Under the pieces are notes generated by a model that saw nothing but the letters and a program-made list of their open reading frames with translations, was not told where the DNA came from and ran no database searches. 64,000 bases of DNA, taken from contig NC_053422.1 in the NCBI RefSeq assembly GCF_016859285.1, positions 18,987,501 to 19,051,500 on the forward strand, written 5' to 3'. The stretch comes from Xiphias gladius (Eukaryota > Chordata > Actinopteri > Istiophoriformes > Xiphiidae). This document shows, one piece after another, positions 1-12,500 of this stretch. Each line of letters starts with the position of its first letter. The stretch's first letter is position 1. A program made the translations under genes and the position numbers.

Positions 1-2794
1 AGATCCCGATAACATTTGCACACTTGAGAGAACCTGCAAACCTGTGAAAACGAAACATATGGTTCCTCAATTCTCCCCAAAATATCTGAAGATAATCGGG
101 CACAAATTTACTGTCACTCAGAAGTGCCAGCATCTTTCAAACGTGTACACCTGCATGTGTTTTTAAAAAACTTTTTTTTTTTTTTTTTTTTTTGCTGCTG
201 TCTGTGAGGAGGTATATGTCAGATATATATATGTCAGAGTGTAGTCTTTACCTTCAGTGAGTCATAAATCATACCTTGTGCAGGCCCTGAGGATGTTTTT
301 GTATTATACTAACCTACCACCCCTTCACCAAATTCCCATCTATCATAGAAAACTGATTTTTATGGCAGACTGATTTTCCACAGCTGTCCAGGTTTCTTAA
401 GCTGTGTCCACGCTTTTCCTTTAGGAAACTTTCATACAAAGTGAGCCCACCCTATTATTAGCTTGCTAAGAACAAATGAGATTGCTGATAGCTTAAGAGA
501 GAGACAATTTCAGTCACCTAAAGACTCACTTGAAAAATTAAAAATGATAGCATGAGGTTGAACGGGAGGCCCCAAGCTCCCAGTGGGGTTTCACGTTTCT
601 ACTGATTGACAGACCACAACACTGGGGAGGACTCCCGTGTGACTGGATTTGCCCGTCAGTCCAATTAGAGTAGGAGAACAGTGACGTGAGGTCTGCAATC
701 AGTGCTGTGTCTGTAGCCAACCAGCGTGAGGAAGACCTTTGAACAGGCCATTTACCACTAGCCTCTTGTTTGAGACCAGTCGACTATGTCATTTTTGAAA
801 ACCAGATAATCAAATCCTTCTCCGGGCTCCCAAACTTCTTGCCAAACTGCTTTTGGTCGGTGTACACGGGAGCACAGTGGATGCGTTATGTAATGTATTT
901 GAAATTGTAATTAAAAGGTCATTATTCCAAGCACTCGCTGACCTAATCCGAGTGCCTAATTCTGCGTGTTCTCATTAACATCATGTTGTGATCATCGAGT
1001 TTAGTCAATTGCCTCATCAGAGGGCTTTCCTGACTTTACTTTTAACCATGGAGCTGCTGGCTATAATGGTTTGCATTTGCATTTGTTTAGGTACTGCATG
1101 AAAATTATTAGGGTGGAAAGGGGAGCTGAACATTATTTGTTTTTCTTTTTTAAAAAGATATTTAAAAAAAAAAAAACTCTTTGGACCCCCTGCTGGACTT
1201 ATATAAAAGAGAAACTACCACCCTGTAATATCTAAAAATAATATGGCAACCTTAAATTGTTGCAACTCACTCAAACATTAATAAATAAAAAGAGGCATTT
1301 TAAGCTATAAAGTTATGTAACTTTGCACTGCAGTGTGTTTACTTGATCGTGTTACTTTTGATAAAACAGTTGAAAGGCCGTGTAACAGAAGCACAAGTAG
1401 ATAAGAGCTGCACATTTACTGGATCAACTCATTTAGTATTTGTAGTTTGCTACCATTTTCTAAAAGTCGCCAGCAAAAGCCACTGGTCGTACAAATGGTC
1501 AACAAATGAGGCTGTAGCAGCAAAACACAAAGCAAGGGTTCAGTTTACTGCCTCAGATTTGAACTTTTCATTTGTGAGAGGAATATTGTGATATTTCACT
1601 TCAATATATTAATGGAATCATTTCCACATTAGACACTAATGCGCATATTTAAACATTTTAAATATGACACGCTGTTTGGAAGGATACGTTCCATCACTAA
1701 TGACTAAAAATATCCAAGTGCGTTCTGTGTTTCTCAAAAGTCAATGTAGCGGGTAGAAGAGTTGGCTTCTTCACATTAGCAACTGTTCTCCTCCTGCATT
1801 TTGTTATGCACATAAGAGCTTTCTTTCTGATACAGCTATTTTGATTTAACTGTTTGTGTCAACTGTATTTCATTGAAAGGATGCAATTAAATATAAATCT
1901 GGTGTTAGAAAAAAAAGCATTATAAAACCCTCTGTTCTCAGCCTCCTTCTCTAATAATTTTTGTACACTCCCTTAGTTCATGAAAACAGACTTTAAGAAA
2001 CAATTTGTGCACTTCTTTACAAAATAATGCAAGGTGATGGGAATTACAAAAACTGACCATTTGAAACAGCTAAAGTCCAGAAAGGAAAAGGGACAACTGA
2101 ATGACGATGGCATATTTGCCAAGAAAGAAAAATGGTATTAAAGGTATCATAATAAATATCCTCTCCGCCTTTACACTGCTGTCAGGATACATCAGATGTA
2201 ACGCAAGGAAAAACGATGTCGTGTCTGACATCAGACCTTGACAAAAAAGGACACAGAAGCCACGCAGGGATGGAGAAACCAAGGATAAAGCCAGGTGGAG
2301 GGAAGAGGGTGTCATTATTTATGAGGAGATATGAAGGCAGACAGGCAACGCGGAAGAAACTCCATCACACTGAGACCGAAGGCTCCCTTCAGATAAGAGC
2401 CTATTTGCCAAACAGAGGTCACACACTACACCTTATATTACATCATTTTAGTCATGAATGAGGAAGGGGAAGCAGGGCATCCCACCCAGGCTTTTGTAGG
2501 CTTCTGAAACAGATATTTCTGCCTTCTGGTGTTTGGCCAGATGTAAAAGGATAAAGAGACAGTTACTGTTATAATTATTCTGAAATCAAAACAAATTCTT
2601 TCACAATAATTTCGATCAAATGAAATAACAACGAAGATAATAACTTTGTCAGCTGTGTTTTGTGTGTCTGCTTGTTCCCTAACATAGGCATAGCTTGACC
2701 ATTGAAGCTGTTTTTATTTTTTAAATCATCATTTGGTAACATCTCTATGGATCTATTTCAAAATCGAGACGCTGTCTTTTCTGTCATCTCTCAC
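1..2794 (-). other. mtnr1a-like intron 1 (part)
   Basis: Non-coding sequence downstream of the mtnr1a exon 1 donor, running off the left edge. It holds T and A runs near 172-193 and 1166-1177 and no recognisable exon, RNA gene or transposon. The small open frames here lack family features and splice context. Confidence 0.6.
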
Positions 2795-2990
2795 CTGCAT
2801 TCCTGAGCTTTTTGTTCCTGTACACGGACAGGATGACGAGGACGTTGCCCAGGATGTCCACCACGATGGTGAAGATCAGCACGCTGGCCAGCGCAGTGGA
2901 CACTCCACCGGAAGAAGCGCTTAGTCCACGGTCGCTCTCGTTCCGGGACAAACAGGTCGACCCGTTCGCATCCTTCGCCTCCAGATCCAT
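2795..2990 (-). CDS. mtnr1a: Melatonin receptor type 1A-like, coding exon 1 (partial gene)
   Basis: First coding exon of a seven-helix melatonin receptor, a Gi-coupled plasma-membrane GPCR. The exon encodes 65 codons plus one base. Seen: N-terminal sequons N9-G-S and N17-E-S, then transmembrane helix 1 from about residue 33 to 57 with the GN pair (N49, position 1.50) and the family tail YRNKKLRNAG. The exon ends at a consensus donor (CAG|gtgaga) in phase 1, where melatonin receptor genes carry their single large coding intron. The second exon, with helices 2-7, must lie left of base 1. VLIFTIVVDILGN fits subtype 1A better than 1B, but fish have several 1A-like paralogs and one exon cannot separate them. 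The start at 2990 was chosen because the human receptor also has a short N-terminus; an in-frame upstream ATG at 3110 exists (see findings). Confidence 0.85.
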
Positions 2991-3040
2991 CTGCCCTCGG
3001 GGTGCACCGGCTATACTGGGAGTACTCCAGTGTTCACGTA

Positions 3041-3090
3041 AAAAAAAAAAAAAAGAGAAAGAAAAGAAAGAAAAGAAAAAAGAAATTATA
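3041..3090 (+). repeat. Polypurine tract 50 bp upstream of the mtnr1a start
   Basis: About 50 bases made almost wholly of A and G on the plus strand, so C/T-rich on the coding (minus) strand. It lies in the predicted 5' UTR or proximal promoter and stays open in frame with the receptor. Confidence 0.8.
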
Positions 3091-6000
3091 TTCACGGAGG
3101 AAAAATTCAAACGGACTTTACTGGAGGGAGTCTTGGAACTTCTTCGGGGACGAAACCCAACTCGACCCTCCGCCTGTGGAGCCGTAGCAGCAGGACGCGA
3201 GCCGTGACATAATGATCCGAGTAGTAAAACCCTTCAGGCGCGCCGGGGAACTGAAGAAGTTGATATCTGGGGTGATGGAGGGGCCAGGAGCCCGCGTTTC
3301 GCCTCCGTGTGGTCCTCTCGAGTCACCGCGCGCCGCTCCATGCTGCCAGGAGAGCTCGCCCAGCGGGAGCGGGAGCGCTCTCCTGTGCGTAATGGAAATG
3401 CCAAGGATGCGAGGCTCATGCACGGGGCGACGGAGAGGAGGACGTTAATAGAAGACTGCAGCCCGCTAGTGTCCAATTCTGTCCGCAGGCAGGTAGACGG
3501 AAGCGCTCGTTTGAAAAAAAATAATAATTATAATAAAAAAACAATCAGTCAGAGTTCCGATTTTGAGCTGTTTCAAAAACCTTAAATAGTCTGCAATCTG
3601 GACCCGCTCCTCTGCCCCGCTCTCTTTAAATAACAACCCTGAGACCCGACCCAATGTGGAGCCCTGGGGAGTCCTGGCAAGGAGAAGGTGGCTATCTCAT
3701 TTTAATCTGAAGCTTTACCACAACAGCAGCCATTAATAACTCGCTTTAGTTTTTCTCGCTGAAGTGAACTGAAGAGCTTCTCATACGCGTCGAAATGGCG
3801 CCGTCGTGTGTCCGGGAGAGTGAAAAACATACACAAGAACCAGTGGTGAATATTTTACAACTGGAAAGAACAAGAACAAGAAAAAAAAATACTATAAATA
3901 GTGCATCACTGTCAAGCAGCACTTCTGAGGTCATAAACCACAGCCTTCCAAACACTGCATGAAAACACCTTGAAGAAGTTAAACTAAGCACTTCCAGCAT
4001 TTCTAAAAACATTTCTTTAAAACCGAGCCAGCTGGAGTGAGTGATCCTCTCACTTACTGACATGGGTGCTGACTTTCATTTTGCTCTGAAGAAAAAGTGA
4101 ATGAACTACATGGTCAGACTGACTTGACTGACTGACTGCTGAAGCTGCATTCACGGCACAGGCTTGAGCCCGGGTGGGTTCCAGGAAACACACTGGTGGG
4201 TTGGAAGGGAGCCTTGGTGTGCAGAGCTGTGCACTTCTGTCAGTCGTCGTTTTCGATGCCACCACCTGGGACACCAACAGCCTGAAATGCATTAATTCTA
4301 CGCCCAGCGGCTTTTACATTAAGCTGCACCACGTACTGTATACCAGTGCAAATGTCATACGAAAATCCATATCGTGCTGCATATCTCTACAAGTGAGCTG
4401 CTTCTACTGGTTGTACCACCTATCCCTTAATAGACTTCTTTCAACAATTTATATCGTGAACTGGATTATTTACCCGACAAACTGCCACACTGACATGCAG
4501 TGTATTATTTACCCCCTTGCCCCAAGAAGAGGAGCTCTTTGAGGAAAAGTATGAACACATAAACAGGTGGTTACGGAAATTGTTTTTCAGCCTCGTGAAA
4601 GCCCGAGACTCTCTCCACGGAAACTAACACGAAGGTACAATGTGCAGGGTAGCTCAACTCCGTTTGGCTCTGGGCCTCATCTACTTTGCCAGTGAGTTTT
4701 CTTATTCCAGAGAGAGATCATTACGTTTACGTTGTTTTTTTTTTTTGATTGAAAAAAAAAAAAACACAGTATAGGACAGGCTTTTTTTTTTCTTTTTTTT
4801 TTTTTTTTGTGAAGGGATCCGACTCCTCCGCTGGTGATGAAGTAAGTAGATATGTAGTAGCCCACTTTAGTTTTTAATAATAAGCCTTTTTTTTTTTTTT
4901 TCCTCTCTCTCGTGCAAAAAGGAAGATGTAGCCACCACATCAGCCATGTGTTTGTGTCTGATGCCAGAACCTATTTTAATGAGTGTGCTGTGTTATATTT
5001 CTGAAGAGTAAGCACTGGTCGTTTTTTTAAATATCATACAAAGACAATGCTGAAAGCTAACACTACCGTGAAGCATGAAGACATCTGCAGCAAATCTATC
5101 CAGAGCATGAACTATCATTCCACATTTCTGAAAATCCAACCAAACTTTCGTCTGTGGCCTGCAAAGTGTTTCAGCAGCAGATGTCAGCGCATATTACAAT
5201 GTGCAGCAATCTCCTTCATTCTGCGGAGAAGGGACAAAAATCTCTATCAGGAAAGAGGCCCCTGCTGATGGAAGCGGTAATTCAATTTCCTGTAACAGAG
5301 GCTACACTTTACTAAGCCTAATGCCTCCTTATTACAGCATCCAGGGTGTGTCTCTGCAGGGTGAAAAAAAATAAAATGTGATTTTGATGGAGAAACCTTG
5401 TTTTGATTCACTTATTGTCTGTACGAGTTTTCTTCAAAGCAGTGTTTTATCGGATCATAAAATACTTAAATCAGAGCTCCTTTAAAGAGTAAGCCGTGGT
5501 TGGGTCATTTTGCCATTTGGGGATATTCTGAATTTGAACTTGTAACCTTGTCTCGAAAATGCATGATTTCTGCTGTGCAACCTGGTGCTGTGGCATTTCC
5601 AACAACCAGACTAGCTTCTGTAAACTTTTTTGGTGTGGCTATCCATAGTTACAATGAGATTTCAGTCACTTCCTCAAAATCGCGAAATTCAAATTACACT
5701 GCGGACACTACACACTGTGTGTTCAGTTTTATTTCAAGGGAACTGTGCATTCCTGTTACTCAGTATGAACGGGTCTCAAGTTAACTGTGATGTTTCAGTT
5801 CAGTCAGCACTGCGGCTGTGTGATAAGTGGTCACAAAAGTCAACCCATGTGACAAAAACAGCCTTACCTTACCTTATGATTACAACAGAGGCGCTTAAAC
5901 TCTAAACGTCCAGTGACAGTAATCACAATGCAACTGTTACAACGTCACTGTAGGAGTTACTACGTGTAGTTTACTTTTTGTGAGTGATGACATGCCCCCC

Positions 6001-6419
6001 CCCCGGAGCGTCCTGTACCTTTACACAGGAACGCCTACTGTCTTGGCATCCCATCACTCCAAAAGCCAAACTGTTTTTGGCGCGAGACACCTGCTGTCAC
6101 GCGCTCCCCCGCTAGCCCCGAATGACACGCTTAAATAAGACCCAAAGACACCTCTTCATGAAAACATCGTTAAATAGGTTAAACTGGCTTTACTCTTCAC
6201 ACAGGACAAAGTCTGAACACCAGGTGTCTTTCCACATTTCGGCACCAGCAAGAGAGTGCAAAGGACACAGTTTGTGTGGCTTTAGTCAACTGGGGCGCAC
6301 ACGACCTGACCACTCCAAAAGCACAGAACGCATTTCGTGCATGCTGAGTTTTGTCTCATTCACTTTACTCCACAATTACACATATATTACAAATTTAAAT
6401 GTCAGTATAAATACAACTC

Positions 6420-6665
6420 CCAGCAAAACATTTTCGTGCCCAGTGGAACGTTCCCAAACGTTGCCTGACGGACGAAGAAATGGTCGAACCTTGCGAACAT
6501 TCCCCTACCATAATTCAGGAATGTTTTCTTAACATTCCTTGAGCATTCTTTGAAGTTTGCAAAAAAAAGTAACCCTCAGGGAACGTTCCATGAAGGTTCT
6601 CTAAAGGTTTTACAAAAATAACCTTTTTTTTTTTTTTGGCAACCTTTAAAGAATGTTGCTAGAGC
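6420..6665. repeat. Degenerate minisatellite of GAACGTTC/AACATTCC motifs
   Basis: Short diverged units such as GGAACGTTCC, GAACATTCC and AAGGTTCTCTAAAGGTTTT recur in both orientations over about 245 bp. This looks like an old fish repeat rather than a gene. The element it came from is not identified. Confidence 0.5.
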
Positions 6666-8289
6666 ACTCTTGATAAGCAATAATTTCACAGATGTGTTGG
6701 CATGTGTTAGCAAACGTTTGTTGTTTACACAGGACACAGGAAACGACGTGAGCATTTGATATCGTGTCTGGCCGCCTGTCGCGTGGCCGCTAATGTGATA
6801 CATATTCCAGTGAGACAGGGCAGCTAGTAGCAGTGATAATGCTAAACAAAGTTAGCTCCACAGGTAGCGAGAAATGACCTTTGAGTGTCCAAAAACATCG
6901 ACTGACAGCACAGGTTGAAAGCCCAGAATCCCCTTCACACAATTAACCTAAAAAAAAACGAAAACAAAAAAAAAACTAACTAATGTTTGCAGGTTTTTTT
7001 CCTGCTGTACAAGTTATGAGTACCGAAGCGGTCATTCTGGTAATTATATTCGTAACAGTAGCATGTATGACATTCCTGCTCTTTCCCTAATTCTTGAGAT
7101 ATAGGACATTAGCGATTCATTACTTTTGCGCTTCGAACTGTTCTAGGCACAAAAACATCTTTTCATGTTTATCTTCTCATAATCTCTCAGCCTTTTTGGC
7201 TCATTTTCTGTTCCCTGCCTGTGCGCGCATCTCACTGATGACGTCGTTCGGAAAAACGGAGACTATAATTCCAGTCTTGTTTAGCACTGTTTGGTCTCGA
7301 GCAACTTCTGAGAAAAATATCTGGTTCTGTATATTATATCAATCGACCATTACAACAGTATTTGTGATTTCCAGCCGTAAGTGGGCAGAAACACTCCAAA
7401 AACAAATACAAGCTCTAATATACCAAATACGGCTAACATGTTAGTAAAATGTTTCCTACTTACAAACCCATGACAGAGCCAGAGAAACATTAGCATCCCA
7501 CTGATCTAGCTCCAGTTACCTTTCGCTGTGCTTGCTGGCTCATTGCCATGGCTTTTACTGGGACACTTCATGGAAGTGAGCCATTGTTAATGAAATCTGT
7601 TTCACCTGTGCTAGCTATACAGGTATTCAGTTTTCAAAAATAGCAAAAGCCTTCATGTAATTTACTATGCTACAAAATCACATCACATTTTCCATGATAT
7701 ATATACTTTTCTACAAAGCTAAACAAATACAAAAACTCTGTTATATTACTGTAAGAAAACAGTCTATAAAATAAATGCGATAGCCGCTAAAACAATCTAA
7801 CGTTAAGGTCCATTTAGTAGCTCCGCTGTAGCTTTCTATTTATCAGTAGCTGGAGATGACCCAGGTGTCGTGGAATTTTTTTGCTGAGCTCTTGAAGGAC
7901 TTTTCATCCACTGTTGGCTTAAACAGTGAGTCTCAAATCGATTCTTAACCTTGGAGACAGCAGTAAACAGAACTGTTTCAACTCAAGGTCTGTGTAGTTG
8001 CTGTTGTGGAGCGTATTGGCAAATCACAATATCTTCAATATTAATTATATAGACTAGGGATACTTTATACTTCAGTAGGTATTATTGTGTCATTAACAGA
8101 TATTTTATCAAAATGTCAAAGAAAAATAGCTGGGTTGTATTTTATTTATTTTAGTGGAATCAGCTATGCTTAATAATTTCCCTAAAATACATTGTCATCA
8201 CACACAAAAGTAGTGCTATATTTATTGATAACAGGTAAACAGGTTAAACTGATGTCAAGCTTTTTCACCCCCCCCCCAAAAAAAATCAA

Positions 8290-8355
8290 AATCTTTAAAT
8301 TTAATAATAATAATAATTAATAATTTAATAATTATTAATAATTTAATAATGATTT
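8290..8355. repeat. AT-only low-complexity tract (TAA/TTAATAAT)
   Basis: Simple TAATAATAAT units with internal symmetry (attaataatt), preceded by a C run and an A run at 8269-8285. Low-complexity DNA. Confidence 0.75.
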
Positions 8356-8581
8356 AATTCACCTTACAGAATACTCTTAATGAAGCCTGATTAGTCATTA
8401 TTACAAGATCAGTGCACATCCATCACTCAGGTGAAAGAGCAAAGGGATCTTTAAGGGCTAAATAAATGTGATTGCTGTGAACTTGTTTCTTTACATTTTC
8501 TAAAATGAACGTTCAGAGCTGAAAGTTGTATCAGTCTTATTAATGAAACTAGAAACAATTTTTTATCGCACTTAGTCCACT

Positions 8582-9262
8582 TTTATTAATCTCTCAATGT
8601 GCAAAACCAGAATCTTCATTTTATACTTTCCAAACAAACTTTCCAAACATACTTTTCTTAAAGCACAACACTGAACACACCTACTTACAGTTACATCTTT
8701 CCACTTATTATTACACCCTTTATTGCATAAATTCTGTATCTGTGTTTTTTTTTTTACCATAAGCTTTCAGAACTGTACATTGAAATATGGCTAGGATTGT
8801 TAGCATATTTACTTGGACACACAATGTGACAAAAATCTAAGGCACTAGAAGTCATAGACTACGGTCCGCATATTCGGCTGAAGCACACACAAATCTAGGA
8901 CGATGGGGGTAGGGACAAAATATTCACATCAGGCTTTTCTGCTCAGCAAATACATGTGATCTCACATGGAAAATACAAAATAGGAGCACATGATTCATCG
9001 CTTCTTCCTTAGCCAAAATGTAGGAGCTCATGTAAGCAGTCTATGTATTATGATGAGCTTTGACACAGTTCTGCGTATGAAGAGCCTAGTCTATCTTCAG
9101 ATATGATTTACCCATACAGAATGGATATATAGGCACAATTATGTCCCGATGTGGCCAATCTCCGGTTGGGGGTCAAGATCCGTGCACAACCAAGCCTGAG
9201 GAGGGTTAAACAGGTGGCATCCAGTGATGGAAGTCCCAGCACGTGTTTAAACATCTGGACCA
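8582..9262 (-). other. neurl1b: neurl1b 3' UTR (approximate)
   Basis: Sequence after the stop without open reading frame. Canonical AATAAA signals on the minus strand lie at 8719-8724 and 8582-8587. Which one is used, or whether the UTR runs further left, cannot be told from sequence alone. Confidence 0.35.
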
Positions 9263-9510
9263 TCATGGCCGATATGTTTTGATAACATCTTTGATAGGCC
9301 TCCTGCATATTGGACAGCACGCATTGATCTGTCTCTTCAGCTTCAGCCCACAGTCGTTGCAGAGACACATGTGTCCACAGGTGTAGATAACGGTGTCCAC
9401 CTCTTGGTCGAAGCAAACGGTGCATTCTCCGTTTTTTCCAGCAGAGGGCGGTTCCGAGGCAGTGAGACTGGGCGAGAGGGGAGGACTGAGCGGGGAACTA
9501 GGAGCAGTCA
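9263..9510 (-). CDS. neurl1b: neurl1b coding exon 6 (RING finger and stop)
   Basis: Last coding exon, 81 complete codons plus stop at 9263-9265. It encodes [10 protein letters not shown], then the C3HC4 RING ([24 protein letters not shown]) that recruits the E2 enzyme. Confidence 0.96.
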
Positions 9511-12500
9511 CTGGAAGGAAAGAAAGAAACCAAATTTGCGTCTTAAAATGCAGCAGACATGGATGTGCACAGATAACTCTTGTTCTTGTCATTGTTGTGG
9601 GAAGAGTTTCAGATCTGCAGAGCTGCTGCTTTAACGTACTTTAGTCTTTATTCTTTGTTTTGGAGGCAAATTATTACTAATTAACGAATTATGTACTAGG
9701 CCTACAACTAACAGTTATTTTCATAATCACTTACAGTAATTGGCTGATTATATTCTCAGGAAATCGTTTGGTCTATATAACATCACAAAAACGTTAAGAA
9801 AATGGCCATCACAATTTCCTGGAGCCCGAGGTGATGTCATCATATGTCTTATTTCATCCAACCCATAGTCCAAAACCCAAAAGGTATTTGGTTTACTATA
9901 ATGGTACAAGAAAAAGCAGCAAATGTTCACATTTTAGAAGCTTAAACAAGATAATTTGTTTTTTTTCGTAAGAAATTACTTTTATGACTCACTGATTATC
10001 AAATCCTTGCAGATTAAATTTCTGTCAGTCGACAAATCAATTAATTGACTAATCATTGCAACTCTATTATGTCATAAGTCATGTAGGAATATCTCTAACG
10101 GCATCAAAATCTAATATTAGTCAGGAGATCTGTTGTTGCCACCTTTCCAATTACTCTCGCCTAATGTCACCTACTGTACAGTCCAACGGAATTGTCACAG
10201 CTCTGAACCATAAGAGCCTTCCTGCTGGGACACTGTGAGAGTTTCTATGTAAACGGTATCATGAGGCATGCTGTGAACATTTGGTAACGCACCCAGAGAG
10301 GATTCAGAGGCAGAGGAGGATCTGTTGACACTGAAGGCCAGGTCTGAGTCACTGTCTTCTGGACTGCTGCTCTGAGAAGTGCTGGGGGATGTGGAGGGAG
10401 GACTGGACTGCAGTGTTCCTATGTCAAAAAGATAAATACACATGGATAAACCCCAGATAATTAGGCCCATGTAGAGCCTTTAAAGGTGGCATTCATATGA
10501 TGTGTATATTCAACTGTAGTTGCTATCATTTCAACACAGTGTGTTCTCGTTTGAACGTAACGCTAGAGTGTAAGGTGTTACGCTGACTGGCCTAAACCGG
10601 TAAGATTAGATGTGCATATTTGTACTACCTGAAGTTTCATGGGGTGATTTTCTTTTAGCTGTTTCTGTTTGAAGATAATATTGTTGGATCAGAAACCAGT
10701 GAGAATGGGATCTGCGCCGATGGGAGTTTATGTGGGAGTAGTGGGAGTAGGACAGAAAGGTCACAGCTCAAAGCTGAACTGGCACATGCAGACATAAACT
10801 TCTCAACTGCATTCCTTTAGTCTGGGAAAAATAAATTGCAAGGGGCTGCCTAGACTCAAGAATAGACTGAGTGTGCGTCTTTTTTGGGCCTTCATCATGT
10901 TAGTATTAAAGCAAAAGTTCAACATTTAGGGAAATATCTGCTTTCTGGTGGAGAGTTGAATAAGCAGATTGATACCACTCTTATTCCTGTACATTATATA
11001 TAAAGCTACAGTCAGCAGCTAGTTAGTTTAGCTTAAAAGAACCGCTTTAGCATTGCACCCCTTTGTGCATTCTCAAGCTCGTGGTTAAAAAATAAATAAA
11101 TTGGTGCAGCAGAACGAGAGATCATTTTTTAAATTCCACCCATTCTTATTCTTTGTCAAAACCTGGTGCCTGCTTTACCCACAATGCAACTCAACCACTC
11201 ATGGTTTGGTCGGAGACTCAGGAGTGTTGCTAGTGAATGCTAGTTACGGATAATGTAGCCTTGAGCTGCTAGCCTTAAGCAAAACACTCTCATCTAATTA
11301 CAGTAATCACCCAAATAGAATTGTAGGAATTGTTACTTTAGGAATTTTCATGCAAACAGAATAAATAAAAGTTCAGTTCTGGTTTTTGGTATCACCCCTA
11401 CATGTACATAATTTTGGCTGCTGCAAATACACTCAGTTTACCTAGTATCCTGAGTCTGTTGACAGCCCCATGCAGGGTGAAAAAGGCCCACAGGACCTGA
11501 GAGGAGTCAACACAGAGCAGCCTGCCACGTCCCACTCCATTCGTGCCGTGGTGCACCTCTCCGCTGGCCAGCAGACTGAAGCTGAGCACGTCTCCAGAGC
11601 AAGGCATGGGAAAGTCCCGGTGCACCACCCAATACTCTTTACGGTCCAGCAGAACCTCAGGGTCTGCCGGCAGGTCCCCCGCATGTAGACTAGCCGGGTC
11701 ACACGATGTTAAACCAAACAGCAGTGCCCCAAAGTAGGGCAGGCCCAGGTGGCCGACTTCCACGTACAGAGTCTCACCCACATGCAGCGGCCGGTCACTG
11801 AACACCAGAGTCCGACTGCTGTCCAGAAAGTGGATGCAGGCGGCCGATCGGTCTGCAGAGAGTATTACATCAGAGCCGCGGACGGGGTGAAAGTGCAAGT
11901 CATTGTCCAGCGGGGAAGGAAGGCACCGGACCCCCCTCGGGACGCCGAATCCAGTGGAGGAAGATGAGGAAGGTGTGGAAGAGGAAGAGGTGGAGGAGCA
12001 GCAGGGGATGAGCTGAGTGTAGTTATTGAGCTGGAGGTTGGCCATCTTGGCAGCAGCAGTCTGGTTGTTCTCCAGCTGATTGTTGTTGTAATTGGCTGAG
12101 TCGTGGCTACTCTGCGGCAGATAGGCACTCAGACGGGCCGCACTCAGGCAGCTGGATCCCACACTCTCAGCAAACGTGCTTTCTGTGGTGGAGAAGATGA
12201 ACAAACAAGTACGTGACTTGGACATAGTATCATCTGTCTGATCTGTCCCAAGTAAGCTCAGGGTAACTTCCCTTCTTTTTGCTCCTTTTCTCTTTTTTTA
12301 ATTCGATGATGGCTGAGGCAAAGCGAGGAAAAACAATAAGCTCTGAGATACTATCTGCACATGCTGCTGCAGCCACTTTGACTGTAGTTTTTGCTCTGTA
12401 AGGCTGCAACTACTGATTAAATTCATTACCGATTATTTACTCACTTAACCAGTTAATCGTCTATAAAACATGCCCATAAAGCATGAGAAAATTTTGAAAA

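Larger units (their letters stand above)
2991..8580. other. Intergenic region between mtnr1a and neurl1b
   Basis: About 5.6 kb without a recognised gene. The part to about 3700 is GC-richer and is the likely receptor promoter. Runs of A/T occur at 4738-4810 and 4885-4903. A degenerate GAACGTTC-type repeat lies at 6420-6665 and an AT-only stretch at 8290-8355. The remainder is ordinary AT-rich spacer with only chance open frames. Confidence 0.6.

Noticed and set aside
2812..3207. 131-codon plus-strand open frame over mtnr1a exon 1
   Set aside because: Antisense shadow of a real exon; its Lys/Glu run is the polypurine tract.
11442..11967. Several open frames overlapping neurl1b exon 4 in other frames
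   Set aside because: Shadows of the real exon; only the frame giving NHR2 matches a family.
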